Shown here piece after piece: positions 54,928-64,000 of a stretch of 64,000 nt of DNA. Under the pieces are notes generated by a model. That model was not told the origin of the DNA. It saw only the letters and a list, made by a program, of their open reading frames with translations, and did no database searches. Source of the DNA: Endomychus coccineus (lineage: Eukaryota > Arthropoda > Insecta > Coleoptera > Endomychidae); assembly GCA_958510875.1 (NCBI GenBank), contig OY294070.1:16731631-16795630 (forward strand). The letters are read 5' to 3'. How positions within the stretch are numbered: the first letter of the stretch is position 1; each line of letters begins with the position of its first letter. The translations under genes were made by a program, and so were the position numbers.

Positions 54928-56431
54928 CCGGGATATCAAAAATTATCTTGGTCAAGGGTGGTTGTGGAATCTAAAACGTGTGTATTAATTTACGTTTGAA
55001 ATAATTATGTCACTGTCACACTGACATCATCAATAACCTATAAATTTCATACCTATTTATTTCAGTTGTAAAACAATAATGAACTACAAATTAAAAATTA
55101 TCTTGGTCAAGGGTGGTTGTGGAATGTAAAACGTGTGTCTTACTTTAAATTTTTGAATATGTTTCATTGTGTCAGAATCTGTTAAGTCATTGTGCTGAAA
55201 TATTCTAATCCAGTTTTTGAATCATGCCTCTCACCACACCCCACAAAATTTTCATGATTGAAGCCTATTTTCGAACGGGTGCGCTAGTTAATGGAAATTG
55301 GCAATACAGTCAACGTTTGTGTTTGGACAATTTTCGAGAGCATTTCCCAAACGTGGCAATATTACCGGACAATTTTTATGCGTGCCTTACAAATTGTGTT
55401 GAAGTGTTTCGCGAAACTGGTTGTGTGACTCATAAAAAAGGTGCTTTTAGACCAAGAGTTCGTACAGAAGAAGTTGGCAATGACGTTCGTCAACGTATGG
55501 AAGAGGAGCCTGCGAAACCTTTGAAACGTCTTTCTCGGGAAATTGGACTTTCTTATGGAACATGTCAGAAGATTTTAAAGAAAGACTTGAACATGCATCC
55601 ATATAAGATGCAAGCACATCAAGCTCTTCTGCCCGCAGACCACCCCAGACGTCTTGCTTACTGCCATTGGTTTTTCAACAATTTAATGAATGACGAAGCG
55701 TGGTTCCACCTTTCAGGATACATCAATTCTCAAAATATGCGAATGTGGAGTAATGATAACCCTCATGTTTTTACTGAATCGCCACTAGATGCTCAAAAAA
55801 TCGGTGTTTGGATGGCAGTTTCTCGCAGAAGAATAATTGGGCCAATATTTTTCTATTTCACTTTCAACAGTTAAACGATGATGAACTTCGGTACGGTTAT
55901 TTCCAGCGTGACGGTGCAACAGCACATACTACACGAGAAAATATTGCTTTTCTCCGCGAGTTTTTTGATGACCGGCTGATAAGTTTGCATACATAAGTTG
56001 AGTTTCCTCCGAGATCACCTTGTTTGACAATTATGGACTATTTTATATTTCCTTACTTAAAAAACAAGATTTTTGCAACTCCGGTAAATAATTTGTAAGA
56101 ACTTCAACAAAGAATAGTTCAGCAATGTGCAACCATAACGCCAGAAATGCTGCATAACGGTTTTCACAGCATGAGGATGCGCGTCAACTTGTGCATCGAA
56201 CAAAACGGGAGACGTTTCCAACAATCACTGTAATTTAGTTTTTCTTGTTACTCAAACCGTTATTTCATAATTTGTAGTTCATTATTGTTTTACAACTGAA
56301 ATAAATAGGTATGAAATTTGTAGGTTATTGATGATGTCAGTGTGACAGTGACATAATTATTTCAAACGTAAAGTAAGACACGTTTTAGATTCCACAACCA
56401 CCCTTGACCAAGATAATTTTTGATATCCCGG
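54928..56431 (+). mobile_element. Tc1/mariner-like element with ~164-bp TIRs
   Basis: CCGGGATATCAAAAATTATC at both ends, with TA at 54926-54927 and 56432-56433. Arms 54928-55091 and 56268-56431 are almost identical. About 60 bases of the arm (AAAATTATCTTGGTCAAGGG) are duplicated again at 55092-55150. The internal transposase is degraded, so the copy depends on enzyme from elsewhere; the near-identity of the arms suggests recent mobilisation despite that. Confidence 0.88.
55224..56232 (+). pseudogene. Tc1/mariner-like transposase, degraded
   Basis: Starts MPLTTPHKIFMIEAYFRTGA with a long N-terminal helix-turn-helix region (CLTNCVEVFRETG, RLSREIGLSYGTCQKILKKD). The first catalytic block survives as NDEAWFHLSGYINSQN after a small deletion. 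The stretch between IIGPIFF and LNDDELRYGYFQRDGATAHT (second Asp) is deleted with a frame change. The third block reads PPRSPCLTIMDYFIFPYL, with the catalytic Asp replaced by Cys. It ends CIEQNGRRFQQSL. There are at least two stops and several deletions, so it is certainly inactive. It belongs to a family different from the others in the window. Confidence 0.88.
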
Positions 56432-56663
56432 TATTTATACAAAATAATTTGAATATCCATAATTGTCAATCAATACTCCTCGAAATTCTTATCTAAAACG
56501 TTTTTGGGGTCGTCGAAAGAAAAAAGAAGTAGAAAAACAGAGAATTATTCCAATGGTGCCAGTAATCCACACTCAATTATTGCCAGTTTATCTTGAGGAG
56601 TGAAAAATAAATTATACTTACTTTATTTTGGTTATCCAGGTTGAACAGGGATATCACGTCTAT

Positions 56664-56712
56664 TAGTTCCAGACAGCTGTTTCGCTCTTCTCGTGATCTC
56701 ATCAGCAAAACA
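56664..56712 (-). ncRNA. Hammerhead-ribozyme-like motif (copy 3, best preserved core)
   Basis: Minus strand: TTTTG, CTGATGA, GATC-ACGAGAA-GAGC, GAAA, CAGCTG, TC, TGGAA. The core CTGATGA and GAAA is intact. Stem II pairs at three of four positions (one A-G), CAGCTG is a self-complementary stem III as in dimeric short hammerheads, and the cleavage triplet is GTC. Stem I here is mostly G-U pairs. Next to it, GGTTATCCAGGTTGAACAG links it to the copy at 60072. Confidence 0.55.
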
Positions 56713-57355
56713 ATTCAGACGATGAGGTCACTGCTCAACAGTCATCTCCGTCATAGTTATAACTTCTACATTAGGAAATGTTTGGAGAACCCTGATGTTC
56801 CAGCACCATCTGGCGGGAAGCAGATGTCCCACTGAGAATGTTATTGAGACGGAGTGAGCGGAAGCGAACGAAGACTTTCCCGATATTATTTCGTACGGCA
56901 CGCTGCTTCTTTCTACGTAGCTGTCGACGTTTCACGTATCATCAGCGTTCAGTAATTAATGAATTAAATAACTTGTTTTCTAAATTTGCAGTACAACCCG
57001 TTTCAAGATGTAAGAACAAGCTGAAAAGCCGTTTAGGCAACACCTTTGACAAAGTTTCCGATTTCGGTAAATCCGGGATTTACAAAAAAAAAATGTTTAT
57101 ACTTTGACTACACGAGAGGAAAACCTATAATGTTCGAGGAAGATCGTGTGAGGCAGTGGTGGGATTTAGCGAGAGGAGATAGGCATTCTATTTTTTATTG
57201 AAGGTATCTGGTACGAAGAAATACGTCAGGTTTCGAGCTTGAGCTCGTCTAGTCTACCCGTCTCTCGTGGTGAAACAACAAACATGATTTCTGATGAACA
57301 CCCACCATGGAAATATCTATGGAAAAAGGAGAGATTCTACGATGTTCTAGAGAGG
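56713..57355. other. No gene seen
   Basis: The open stretch at 56838-57107 is Arg/Lys/Phe-rich without domains. 57225-57262 has a GAGC(TCAA)GCTC hairpin next to GAAAC on the minus strand, but no hammerhead core. Confidence 0.35.
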
Positions 57356-58440
57356 TCAATGAATTTGTAATTGTGACACCACCAATAAGACGAATAGCTT
57401 CTCTTCTGGATATAATCCAAAAGCTTCAGCGTATGTTTGTGAGTCGAACACCAAACATGTGAACAGTGCTCCAGGACAGATCGAATCTATGCTTTGTAGA
57501 TTAAGGAGCTGTTGCAATGCAAAGTAGCTCTTGGCACGAAACAGAAAACCAAGTTTTTCAGAAGCTGTTTTCGCAATGGACCTCACATGATCATCCCATG
57601 AGCGATTGCTATTGGTGTTGATCCCGAGCAATGGTATGGAAGACTTCATAGTTATACCTGACATCATCATAGGGATTGTGGGATTCGTCTTCCTGGAGAA
57701 GATGCTAGCTTGAGCTTTGGTTGCATTAAACTCTTTGAGATTAGCAGATTTCCATTGACTTATCTTCATTAATTGCGTCAACCTGTCTCCGTCTCGCTGC
57801 TATGGCTTCATTGGATGGTACAGGGACTGTAGATAGTGGTATAAAGTATGCCACCATCTGCAAAGCTGTGGACGAGACAGATGATCACTTCCAAGAGATC
57901 TTTGATATGAAGCAGAAACTAACTTGGTGCATAGATAGATCCCTGTGGGACACCAGCATTATATCGGAGGACACTCCGTCAATCACCACATGAAGTGATT
58001 TATCCATGAGAAAAGTCGATGATACTAAGCGACAAGATTAAGGCGGCAAACCATATGACGGGAGTTTCCCCAAAAAGGCTTTGGTGCCAGACTAGCTCAA
58101 ATTCTCTGGAGATATCCAATGCTACAGATTCCCCATATTTTTCTACAGATTTCTACCATACATGTCTTACGTAGACAAGCAGGTCTCCTGGTGATTTCTG
58201 CAGTTGGAAGCCATATTGCCGGTCGTTCATGATTTTGGAGATCTCTAGGTATTGGATGAGCTCGATGTTGATTGCTTTAGATCACTTTAGAGATCACAGA
58301 TAATAGTGAAATGGGTCTATAATTATTAGGAAGGGTCGTCTCTTCTTTTTTGGAATTGGTTGGGCTCTAGCAGTCATCCAGCTGGAAGGAAACAAACCAA
58401 GTTTGTATGAAAGGATAAACAACCTGCAGAAAACTGCAGG
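57356..58440 (-). pseudogene. Non-LTR retrotransposon RT, frames broken
   Basis: Minus strand from 58440: LFILSYKLGLFPSSWMTARA, PIPKK, NNYRPISLLSVISKVI (N-terminal RT blocks), then damaged sequence containing a SLHVVIDGVSSDIM-like piece near 58000-57960. The region after the active site follows at 57781-57356: LMKISQWKSANLKEFNATKA, QASIFSRKTNPTIPM, LLGINTNSNRSWDDHVRSIA and KTASEKLGFLFRAKSYF. This is the RT and thumb of a jockey-like LINE. It is the same family as 340-1060 and 33640-34060. Confidence 0.78.
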
Positions 58441-58620
58441 TCGCCTGTCTTGGTGGCAAGACAGATCCCTGTGGAAGACCAGTGTTGATAGCCATTGTAT
58501 CGGAGGATACTCCGTCAACAACCACATGGAGTGATCTATCTAAAAAAACTCGATAGTAAGCGACAAAGTTGAGGCTTTGGTGACAGACTCGGATCATATG
58601 CAAGATAAAATCAAATAAAG
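58441..58620 (-). pseudogene. Non-LTR RT fragment, second copy of the palm segment
   Basis: Reads VCHQSLNFVAYYRVFLDRSL and HVVVDGVSSDTMAINTGLPQ followed by GSVLPPRQ, where it breaks off into the N-terminal RT sequence of the neighbouring fragment. The order is therefore palm, then N-terminus, which cannot come from one linear element; two insertions or a tandem truncation are joined here. Confidence 0.7.
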
Positions 58621-59394
58621 GAAATGATTTATAAAGTTTTCAAACTTTGAGATAACGCTCATGGAAAGTCCAGCAATAGAAAACACATAAACCCTCGGTT
58701 TTCAAATTCAAGATTTATAGAGAGAAGGCCAGTTGAAAGCAAAAACTCCCCTCACACCACAATTCATACTCAAGATTTTTCATTTGTTTTACGAATGGGT
58801 TTTCAACTGCGTTTCTGTTAAAAGCTCTTCTGCTTATTCGTTTATTCTTTTTTTTTTCATTTTGGACTTCAAGAACAAGGGCCGTCCTTAGCTTCTTGTA
58901 CTTTGGCTCTAACAGCGGATCTGCTGTGGTGCTATTTTTTATTAACACTATAGATATGAATGTTCAAGAAGTAAGCACCAAACGCATACAAAAAAAATAA
59001 CTCTCTTTAGAATTATTGGTTCTCCAAGTTAACCTAGTAACATCAGACTAAAACATCAAGAGGTTATGTTTTGAGATATAGACGACCTGGACTGAAAACA
59101 GCACGAGTTCAGTCGAAAATTTCCGACACGTTGCTCAAGGTTTTACATTTGATGTACTACATACAATGATAACCATCTGAAAAGACTTTTCACTTACCCA
59201 GACTGGCATTAGTATTAGAGGGACGGAAAATAAGGATTTACTAGCTTCTTTGAATAGTTGGATGATCAATTTAACCCTCTTGATCATACAGGTGATCACA
59301 ATGATCAAAATCACCAATACTATACTCAATACAGTTGCCTGTTAATTCAGGCGCACATTCCTTGAGAACGACAGGTGTAATTATGTCTGGCCTC
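58621..59394. other. No convincing gene
   Basis: The minus-strand open frame 58715-58948 (containing EPKYKKLRTALVLEVQNEKK) is Lys/Arg-rich and not recognised. The rest shows nothing. Confidence 0.3.
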
Positions 59395-59409
59395 ATAGCC
59401 TTTTAACAC

Positions 59410-59565
59410 ATCGATTGTGAGTCGTGTTTAAAATTATATGTGAGCCAAACTAGAAGGAATATTCTAACTCGATATAAAGAACATTTTGTTCATATAGAAA
59501 AAAATAATGATGAAAAATCAGCGTTAGCCGAACATATTTTGAATACAGGTCACACCATTTCTCAA
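59410..59565 (+). pseudogene. Penelope-like GIY-YIG endonuclease fragment
   Basis: One frame reads CESCLKLYVSQTRRNILTRY, KEHFVHIEKNND and EKSALAEHILNTGHTISQ. The C-x-x-C, LYVxQTRR and R-x3-H arrangement is the core of the GIY-YIG nuclease attached to Penelope-like reverse transcriptases, with the usual Gly of YVGQT changed to Ser. About 50 codons survive before the frame is lost. It differs from the families at 8660/11112 and 27560. Confidence 0.6.
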
Positions 59566-60071
59566 GTAAGTCTATCACTTTTGAACACACTTGAGAAGGA
59601 AACAGGCACATTTTGATTTCCAATTTAGTTTACTCCGATGATAGCTACTTGGCATCCGAATGGTCGTCAGTACTTTAACACTATTTTTAGTAGATAAAGT
59701 TGATTATTCATTATTTATACATGCAATTTTGTTTGAAACATTAACTAATTTAATGGAAAAGAAATATTCTCAAATCGGTTCATACTGCACGTTATTGATG
59801 GTTTCTACATAGCGGAATCGAACTCGCGCAAGTACATATATTGCGGCGCACGCTCTTAATCGGCTTATCTTCATCTACTTATGTGAAAGACGGCGTGAGC
59901 GCAGCGAAAGCATAAGCCGATCTTTCGGCACACTCACTCACCCCGTCTGCACGCGCAGCGTACTGACCGACCTAGTCTAAAATACCACGCATTGATAAAA
60001 CATTTCGGAAACAGTTGGAAATGCAACCCCTAGGTGGCGGTCTCGAAACAATGCGTTGCATCGTCGACTCG
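59566..60071. other. Unassigned DNA with an inverted repeat
   Basis: AATCGGCTTAT (59857-59867) pairs with ATAAGCCGAT (59913-59922) around a GC-richer stretch. 59955-60070 probably belongs to the same repeat as the hammerhead-like motif that follows. Confidence 0.35.
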
Positions 60072-60118
60072 ATCCACTGATGTGATCATATGAAGAGCGA
60101 AACAACTGTCTGGAACTA
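60072..60118 (+). ncRNA. Hammerhead-ribozyme-like motif (copy 4)
   Basis: TCCA, CTGATGT, GATC-ATATGAA-GAGC, GAAA, CAACTG, TC, TGGA. Stem I is four perfect pairs, and stem II has three of four pairs with the same A-G mismatch as copy 3. A9 of the core is changed to T, and stem III has lost one position of its self-complementarity, so activity is doubtful. It is followed at 60119-60158 by the same flank as copy 3, which is interrupted by a DNA transposon at 60159. Confidence 0.5.
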
Positions 60119-60158
60119 ATAGACGTGTTGTCACTGTTCAACCTGGATAACCAAAACC

Positions 60159-61208
60159 AACGGTCGTACATACAGGTCTGGAAACTCTATGCTTGACTTG
60201 AGTCGCTTACGCGTCGTGAAACTCGTAGTCCCTCGCTCAGCCACCAGCTGGCGCTTGGATCAAGAGGAGGTAAAACGATTTCTTTCCGGAATCGCAAGCA
60301 GTGTTACTAATGCCCATTTGCACCGTTTAAGCATAGCTTAAAATTGTCGAAATGTTAACATTGAACCTTTTAAAAGGTCGTGATAGCCCCAAACTGGGAC
60401 GAAAACTGTTTTGAATTGGTTAATTTTCGATAAATCGAATGACGTTCACGTGAGGAGCGCGTAGCTCGCGAGTTAGAAAAGTGCAAATTTACGGTACATA
60501 GAACGTCTTAACGAGGACTTTTCGCATGCGGTTTCCGCTCCATGTCGTTAGTTTATGAACGGGGCCAACTAAATAGCATAGTTTCGGGCCCAAAATGTCG
60601 ATTGAATAGGAAAATTCAATTAAAACAGTTTGAGGTATTCTCAGCTGTCAGCTACTAGCGTCTGACGTGCGATGTACCAAAGGGAATTTTCTAGCTACTA
60701 AAATATACTCAAAGCGAGTAAAAGCTAGCGGCCTATAGCCGAAAACACTTTATTACAACTGGCTCCGGCCGCACGGGGCATAAAGCGGCCCCGAATTAAC
60801 AAGATCGAGGTAAAAAGTATAAACTCTAACTGACGCGTAGCGAGCTCCTCGAGGCATATGTCAAAATGATTACGTTCGTAGCTAATTAAATAGGACGTCT
60901 TTCGTTCATGCAATTGTGTTTTTATACAATTCGAACCTTCTAATTTCGATAGGCCACGTGAAAATCCCGGAGCCGGAAGCGCTATCGAGTTCTGAACGTT
61001 AAAACTTTCGTATAAAATTGTATTTACAAGTCAACTGACTCTTGTAACAGAATACTCTTCATAGAGATCACGATGATACTCTTACGTGACGCCTTTTATG
61101 ATTCCCCTACGTGGCGTCTTTTGGTACTACGCGAAAGTCTACGCGTAGCGGACTCACTGCTCACATAGGAAACAACCTCGAGTTTCCAGACCTGTGTATA
61201 CGACCGTG
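60159..61208. mobile_element. Unclassified 1.05-kb TIR element, 8-bp target duplication
   Basis: The ends read AACGGTCGTACATACAGGTC and, inverted, CACGGTCGTATACACAGGTC, both continuing TGGAAACTC. CCAAAACC stands on both sides (60151-60158 and 61209-61216), an 8-bp duplication as made by hAT, P and some other superfamilies. The inverted repeats weaken after about 30 bases, with further partial complementarity (TACGCGT words) beyond. No open frame or transposase is seen, so it is non-autonomous. The interior is less AT-rich than the surroundings. The terminal bases do not match the usual hAT CAG/TAG start, so the superfamily is left open. Confidence 0.82.
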
Positions 61209-61243
61209 CCAAAACCTTATCTATTTTCCTTACACGAAATGTG

Positions 61244-61270
61244 TTTGTATTTCACTTTGTGAAATACAAA
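61244..61270 (+). repeat. Perfect 12-bp hairpin upstream of exon 3
   Basis: TTTGTATTTCAC and GTGAAATACAAA pair fully around a TTT loop. It ends 47 bases before the exon 3 boundary, in the zone where the branch point and polypyrimidine tract would lie just downstream. The function is unknown. Confidence 0.75.
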
Positions 61271-61317
61271 TACTTTGTTGATGTTGATACCACCGCAATT
61301 ATTGATTTTTATTCCAG

Positions 61318-61543
61318 GTTTCGTCCCACAACAGTTTCACGGTCTCCACATCCCTATCCTGCGAAAAAAATAATCCCATCAGAAAAGGAAATTGCCATAA
61401 CTCCAATACCGGTTAAAACAACGTTCAAAACTGGCTACAGAACACCTACTTACGTTCGTTCCAAAACACCAGATTCAAGCTCAGAAATTCGAAGAAGATT
61501 ATTCAACAAAAGAACTAGGAATAGCAACGTTGGAACTCCGGAG
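61318..61543 (+). CDS. Host gene, coding exon 3
   Basis: 226 nt between TTTTTATTCCAG and the donor GAG|GTGAGT. The first base completes the Arg codon left open by exon 2, giving R-FRPTTVSRSPHPYPAKK, then PSEKEIAITPIPVKTTFK, GYRTPTYVRSKTPDSSSE and IRRRLFNKRTRNSNVGTPE. It ends in phase 0, so further exons lie beyond the window. The sequence is basic and studded with Ser/Thr-Pro pairs (SRSP, ITP, RTP, KTP, GTP), with no globular domain or membrane segment; it looks like a disordered regulatory region. The clean frame, good splice sites and normal composition contrast with the decayed transposons around it. I do not recognise the family. Confidence 0.75.
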
Positions 61544-61699
61544 GTGAGTAGATATTCAGAAAACATTTTTGGAAAATCTTATAGACTTATTTTTCTACGA
61601 GTGCAATTGACAACACGCACTGTATACTGTTTGATAATAGGGGTGGTCAAGTACGAGCGCTTAGAGTTCACTGGAAGGGCAAGCGGGAGTTGACTCCCA

Positions 61700-63405
61700 A
61701 ATTTCTTAACATATTGTTGATAAATTATTCTTTGCCCCACGTTGTGGTGACAATTGTTGAATAATTTATTCTTTGCCCCACTTTGTGGTGACAATTTGTT
61801 AATGAATAATTATTATTCTTTGTTAATAATACTCTTACTGAGTTTTTATTTATTTAATAATTATAACTTTTGATTCTACCGGCTAGCTTATTATCTTTTG
61901 ATTTGATTATATTTGAATTTTTAAATTAATGTTTATGAAGTTTTGAAGTTTATCTATAGAATAATTTTTATATGGAATTAAACACAATGCTCTTTGATTT
62001 CACAATATTTAATTTCTATGACTCTTATTATCTTGTTCAATTCAATTTTATGTTTACAAAATCTATGACATAACCTTAAGACACTTTCCAACTAATATTT
62101 GTTTATATTGTTATTGTCAACAATCTTCCTTTTTCTTTACAGATAATACGGATAATATGATGTAGAAATTATAAACAAACTTACGTTTAAATAATATCCA
62201 AAAGTGTGTTTAACAATGTGGGCAATTTTCAATTTACTTCCTTTTATAATTTCGTTGATTCACCTTTTTACACAACACTATGCTATTTCACGATAATCAC
62301 AGGTAACTAATTTAGGTGACTTCTTCTTGAGGATCAGGAACTGTTGATAATGCTTTGTTTTATTCTTTTAGATAAGACATAAAACTTTTCGATGCTTTAT
62401 TGAAATTATGTTGAAGAATGGCAATCGTTGGATACTTCTTATAAATTGGAGGTTATTACTACCTTTTATTTGGTTTAGATACTTGGGATACTCGTTGACT
62501 TTTAATAAAACTTATTAACTTTGGTTATTTGTAACCTATCGAAGTTTGGAACACTTGCGTTCTTTGATGTTTATGTTATATAAACTTAGGTTAGAAAATG
62601 TTGGTGAGTTGCCAGAGAAGAACAGTCTCTGCTTGGATATTAATGCAAACTGAATTTGGATTTCCTTTCAGACCCTTTTATAGGCCTCCAAAACCGACGC
62701 TACTTGATGTCATTTTCTACCTATCAGATGCTTTCTTTTCATATCAAGCATGCCAAGTTAATTGTTGTGAACTGACAGAAGTTCTCATTGTTACTAGACT
62801 GACACTAGAAATTCGTCTCGACCAATCAGAATTTAGTATGCTTTAATTTTTGAATTATTGGAGATTTTCAACTTATTTTAATTGATAGTGATTCCTTCTT
62901 TTTAAATTAATATTGCCTACATTTTTACCCACACTTTGGTATAATATAACCTATGATTGGGTTATTATTAATATGATTATTCCCATATTTATGGTTTTCT
63001 TGACAGTTACTTATTCTTAAATCTAATACATATCATATTGTATCAATAACATTCTTTTAACATTACATAACTCAAATATACTAATCCTAACTTATATCTA
63101 TTACATTATTCAATGTTTTGTACTATCTCATGATAGTTTTGTAATCACTTTAATTATGATTTCTGCCTTCGTTACACAGTACGTTTCTTCACTTTCACTG
63201 AAGTTCTTGTTTATCACTTCTTATTCTATTACATTGTTGTTTATTATGTTTTACAGTGTTAATTTTAATATCCTAACTATTATTTAGCTTTTACTATTGT
63301 TTTTAATTCCATATAAATATCTTTTATTTGATCTTTTCTGATTTTCAAAGTTCGGTAAGTTATTATTTTTAAATTTTTTATTGTTTATGAAATGAAATCA
63401 TAACA
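61700..63405 (-). repeat. LTR-like repeat, inverted relative of 5416-7092
   Basis: The complement starts TGTTATGATTTCATTT at 63405 and follows the other copy through AACTTACCGAACTTTGAAAA, the TATA core and CCGGTAGAATCA near 61880. The end toward 61700 is diverged and includes a roughly 40-bp tandem repeat with TTTATTCTTTGCCCCAC (61720-61797). No internal retrotransposon genes adjoin it. It lies in the third intron of the host gene. The open stretch at 62598-62846 falls across its promoter region and is not a gene. Confidence 0.5.
62674..62688 (-). promoter_or_regulatory. TATA-box core of the inverted LTR-like repeat
   Basis: The complement reads GGCCTATAAAAGGGTC, matching the core at 6138-6150 in the other copy. 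Confidence 0.45.
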
Positions 63406-64000
63406 ATATATATTACTACTAAAAAGATTGGTGTCACATGACGGTCGAATTCGAAAGGGCGTGTACAAACGTTTACGCACGTTGTGTGTAATGGGAAACA
63501 CATGTCCTCGACGATTTCTTCTACATGGCTTTTATACCTTTGTCAGGAACCTTGCAAGAATATATTCTGTATAAAATTATGGTAAGCGAATATGAATTGG
63601 AATCCATTCATTCTGAAATCTATAGAAAACTGAAGAAGTTACTTTTGATCTTCTGTGCTCACTATCAAAAGAAAGATTCCAGCCAGCACAATACATTTGT
63701 GGAGTGGAGAATGCAAAGATATATCAAAGTCATTCTCAGGGAATATTTTCCGCGTTCATTTTGAAGTACTTGACAGAGACTTAAGGTTCATGTACATCAA
63801 CAATAATATTTGTACATTTATTGCCACATAAGCTTCACGACTGTTTATACCATGGACCATTTTTTTCTCAAATTATGCCTGGCAAGTAGGTTTGAAAGAA
63901 ATGTCGATTATTCTTGGATGCATTTACTAAACAAATGTTGTTTCCGAACTGGTATTCTCGGTTAGTAGGTTATTTGTAAGTTCATTTTCGTATGCAATAA
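63406..64000. other. No convincing gene
   Basis: A 79-codon open frame at 63525-63764 (MAFIPLSGTLQEYILYKIMV) has ordinary amino-acid composition but no domain that I recognise. It could be an exon or chance. Nothing else is seen up to the window edge. Confidence 0.3.

Noticed and set aside
57225..57262. Possible third hammerhead-type motif (GAGC TCAA GCTC next to GAAAC, minus strand)
   Set aside because: No CTGATGA-like core next to the hairpin, and no complementary stem I.
61579..61794. Minus-strand open frame overlapping the end of exon 3's intron and the LTR-like repeat
   Set aside because: It crosses a short tandem repeat and has no supporting features.
1..64000. CRISPR array, bacterial operons or riboswitches
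   Set aside because: No regularly spaced repeats with unique spacers and no bacterial-type gene organisation; the DNA is clearly eukaryotic.

Overview
The window looks like insect nuclear DNA, most likely from a beetle; the order is an inference from the kinds of transposons present, not something the sequence proves. It is AT-rich, lacks bacterial-style operons, and has spliced genes, a eukaryotic tRNA and dense, nested, mostly decayed transposable elements. The only convincing host protein gene is a plus-strand gene of unknown function. Its first three coding exons are at 36256-36285, 36363-36448 and 61318-61543. The reading phases join cleanly across a 77-nt first intron and a 24.9-kb second intron. 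A tRNA-Cys(GCA) gene at 43873-43944 lies inside that long intron.

Region by region. 1-5.2 kb: fragments of non-LTR retrotransposons around a long-TIR Tc1/mariner-like element (2689-4508). 5.4-7.1 kb: an LTR-like repeat whose inverted relative lies at 61.7-63.4 kb. 8-12.4 kb: pieces of Penelope-like elements (GIY-YIG endonuclease tails and hammerhead-like motifs) broken up by foldback repeats. 13-17.5 kb: tandem repeats, then a mariner element into which a hAT element has jumped (8-bp target duplication). 19-26.9 kb: a gypsy pol remnant, a Tc1/mariner-like element with very long TIRs, a decayed transposase and a piggyBac element. 27-29.6 kb: a Penelope tail and a satellite-like tandem array. 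29.5-32.2 kb: two Crypton-like tyrosine recombinase pseudogenes in tandem. 33.6-35.9 kb: a reverse transcriptase fragment and a Tc1/mariner-like element with an intact transposase, just upstream of the host gene. 36.5-61.3 kb, the long intron: foldback repeats, a third tyrosine-recombinase element bracketed by 16-bp inverted repeats, non-LTR fragments, the tRNA, two inverted copies of one Tc1/mariner-like family, two tRNA-derived SINE copies, another degraded Tc1/mariner-like element, non-LTR and Penelope remnants, and an unclassified 1.05-kb TIR element with an 8-bp target duplication.

Most mobile genes here are broken by stops, frameshifts or deletions. The exceptions are the 361-codon transposase at 34522-35607 (intact) and the gene at 21242-22330 (a single nonsense codon). 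The signals most worth a second look are: (1) three tyrosine-recombinase genes of two different types that share a C-terminal NCTFN motif, each with a strong inverted-repeat hairpin just beyond its 3' end; (2) four scattered copies of a hammerhead-ribozyme-like motif with complementary stem I arms; (3) the phase-matched host exons around an intron loaded with transposons.
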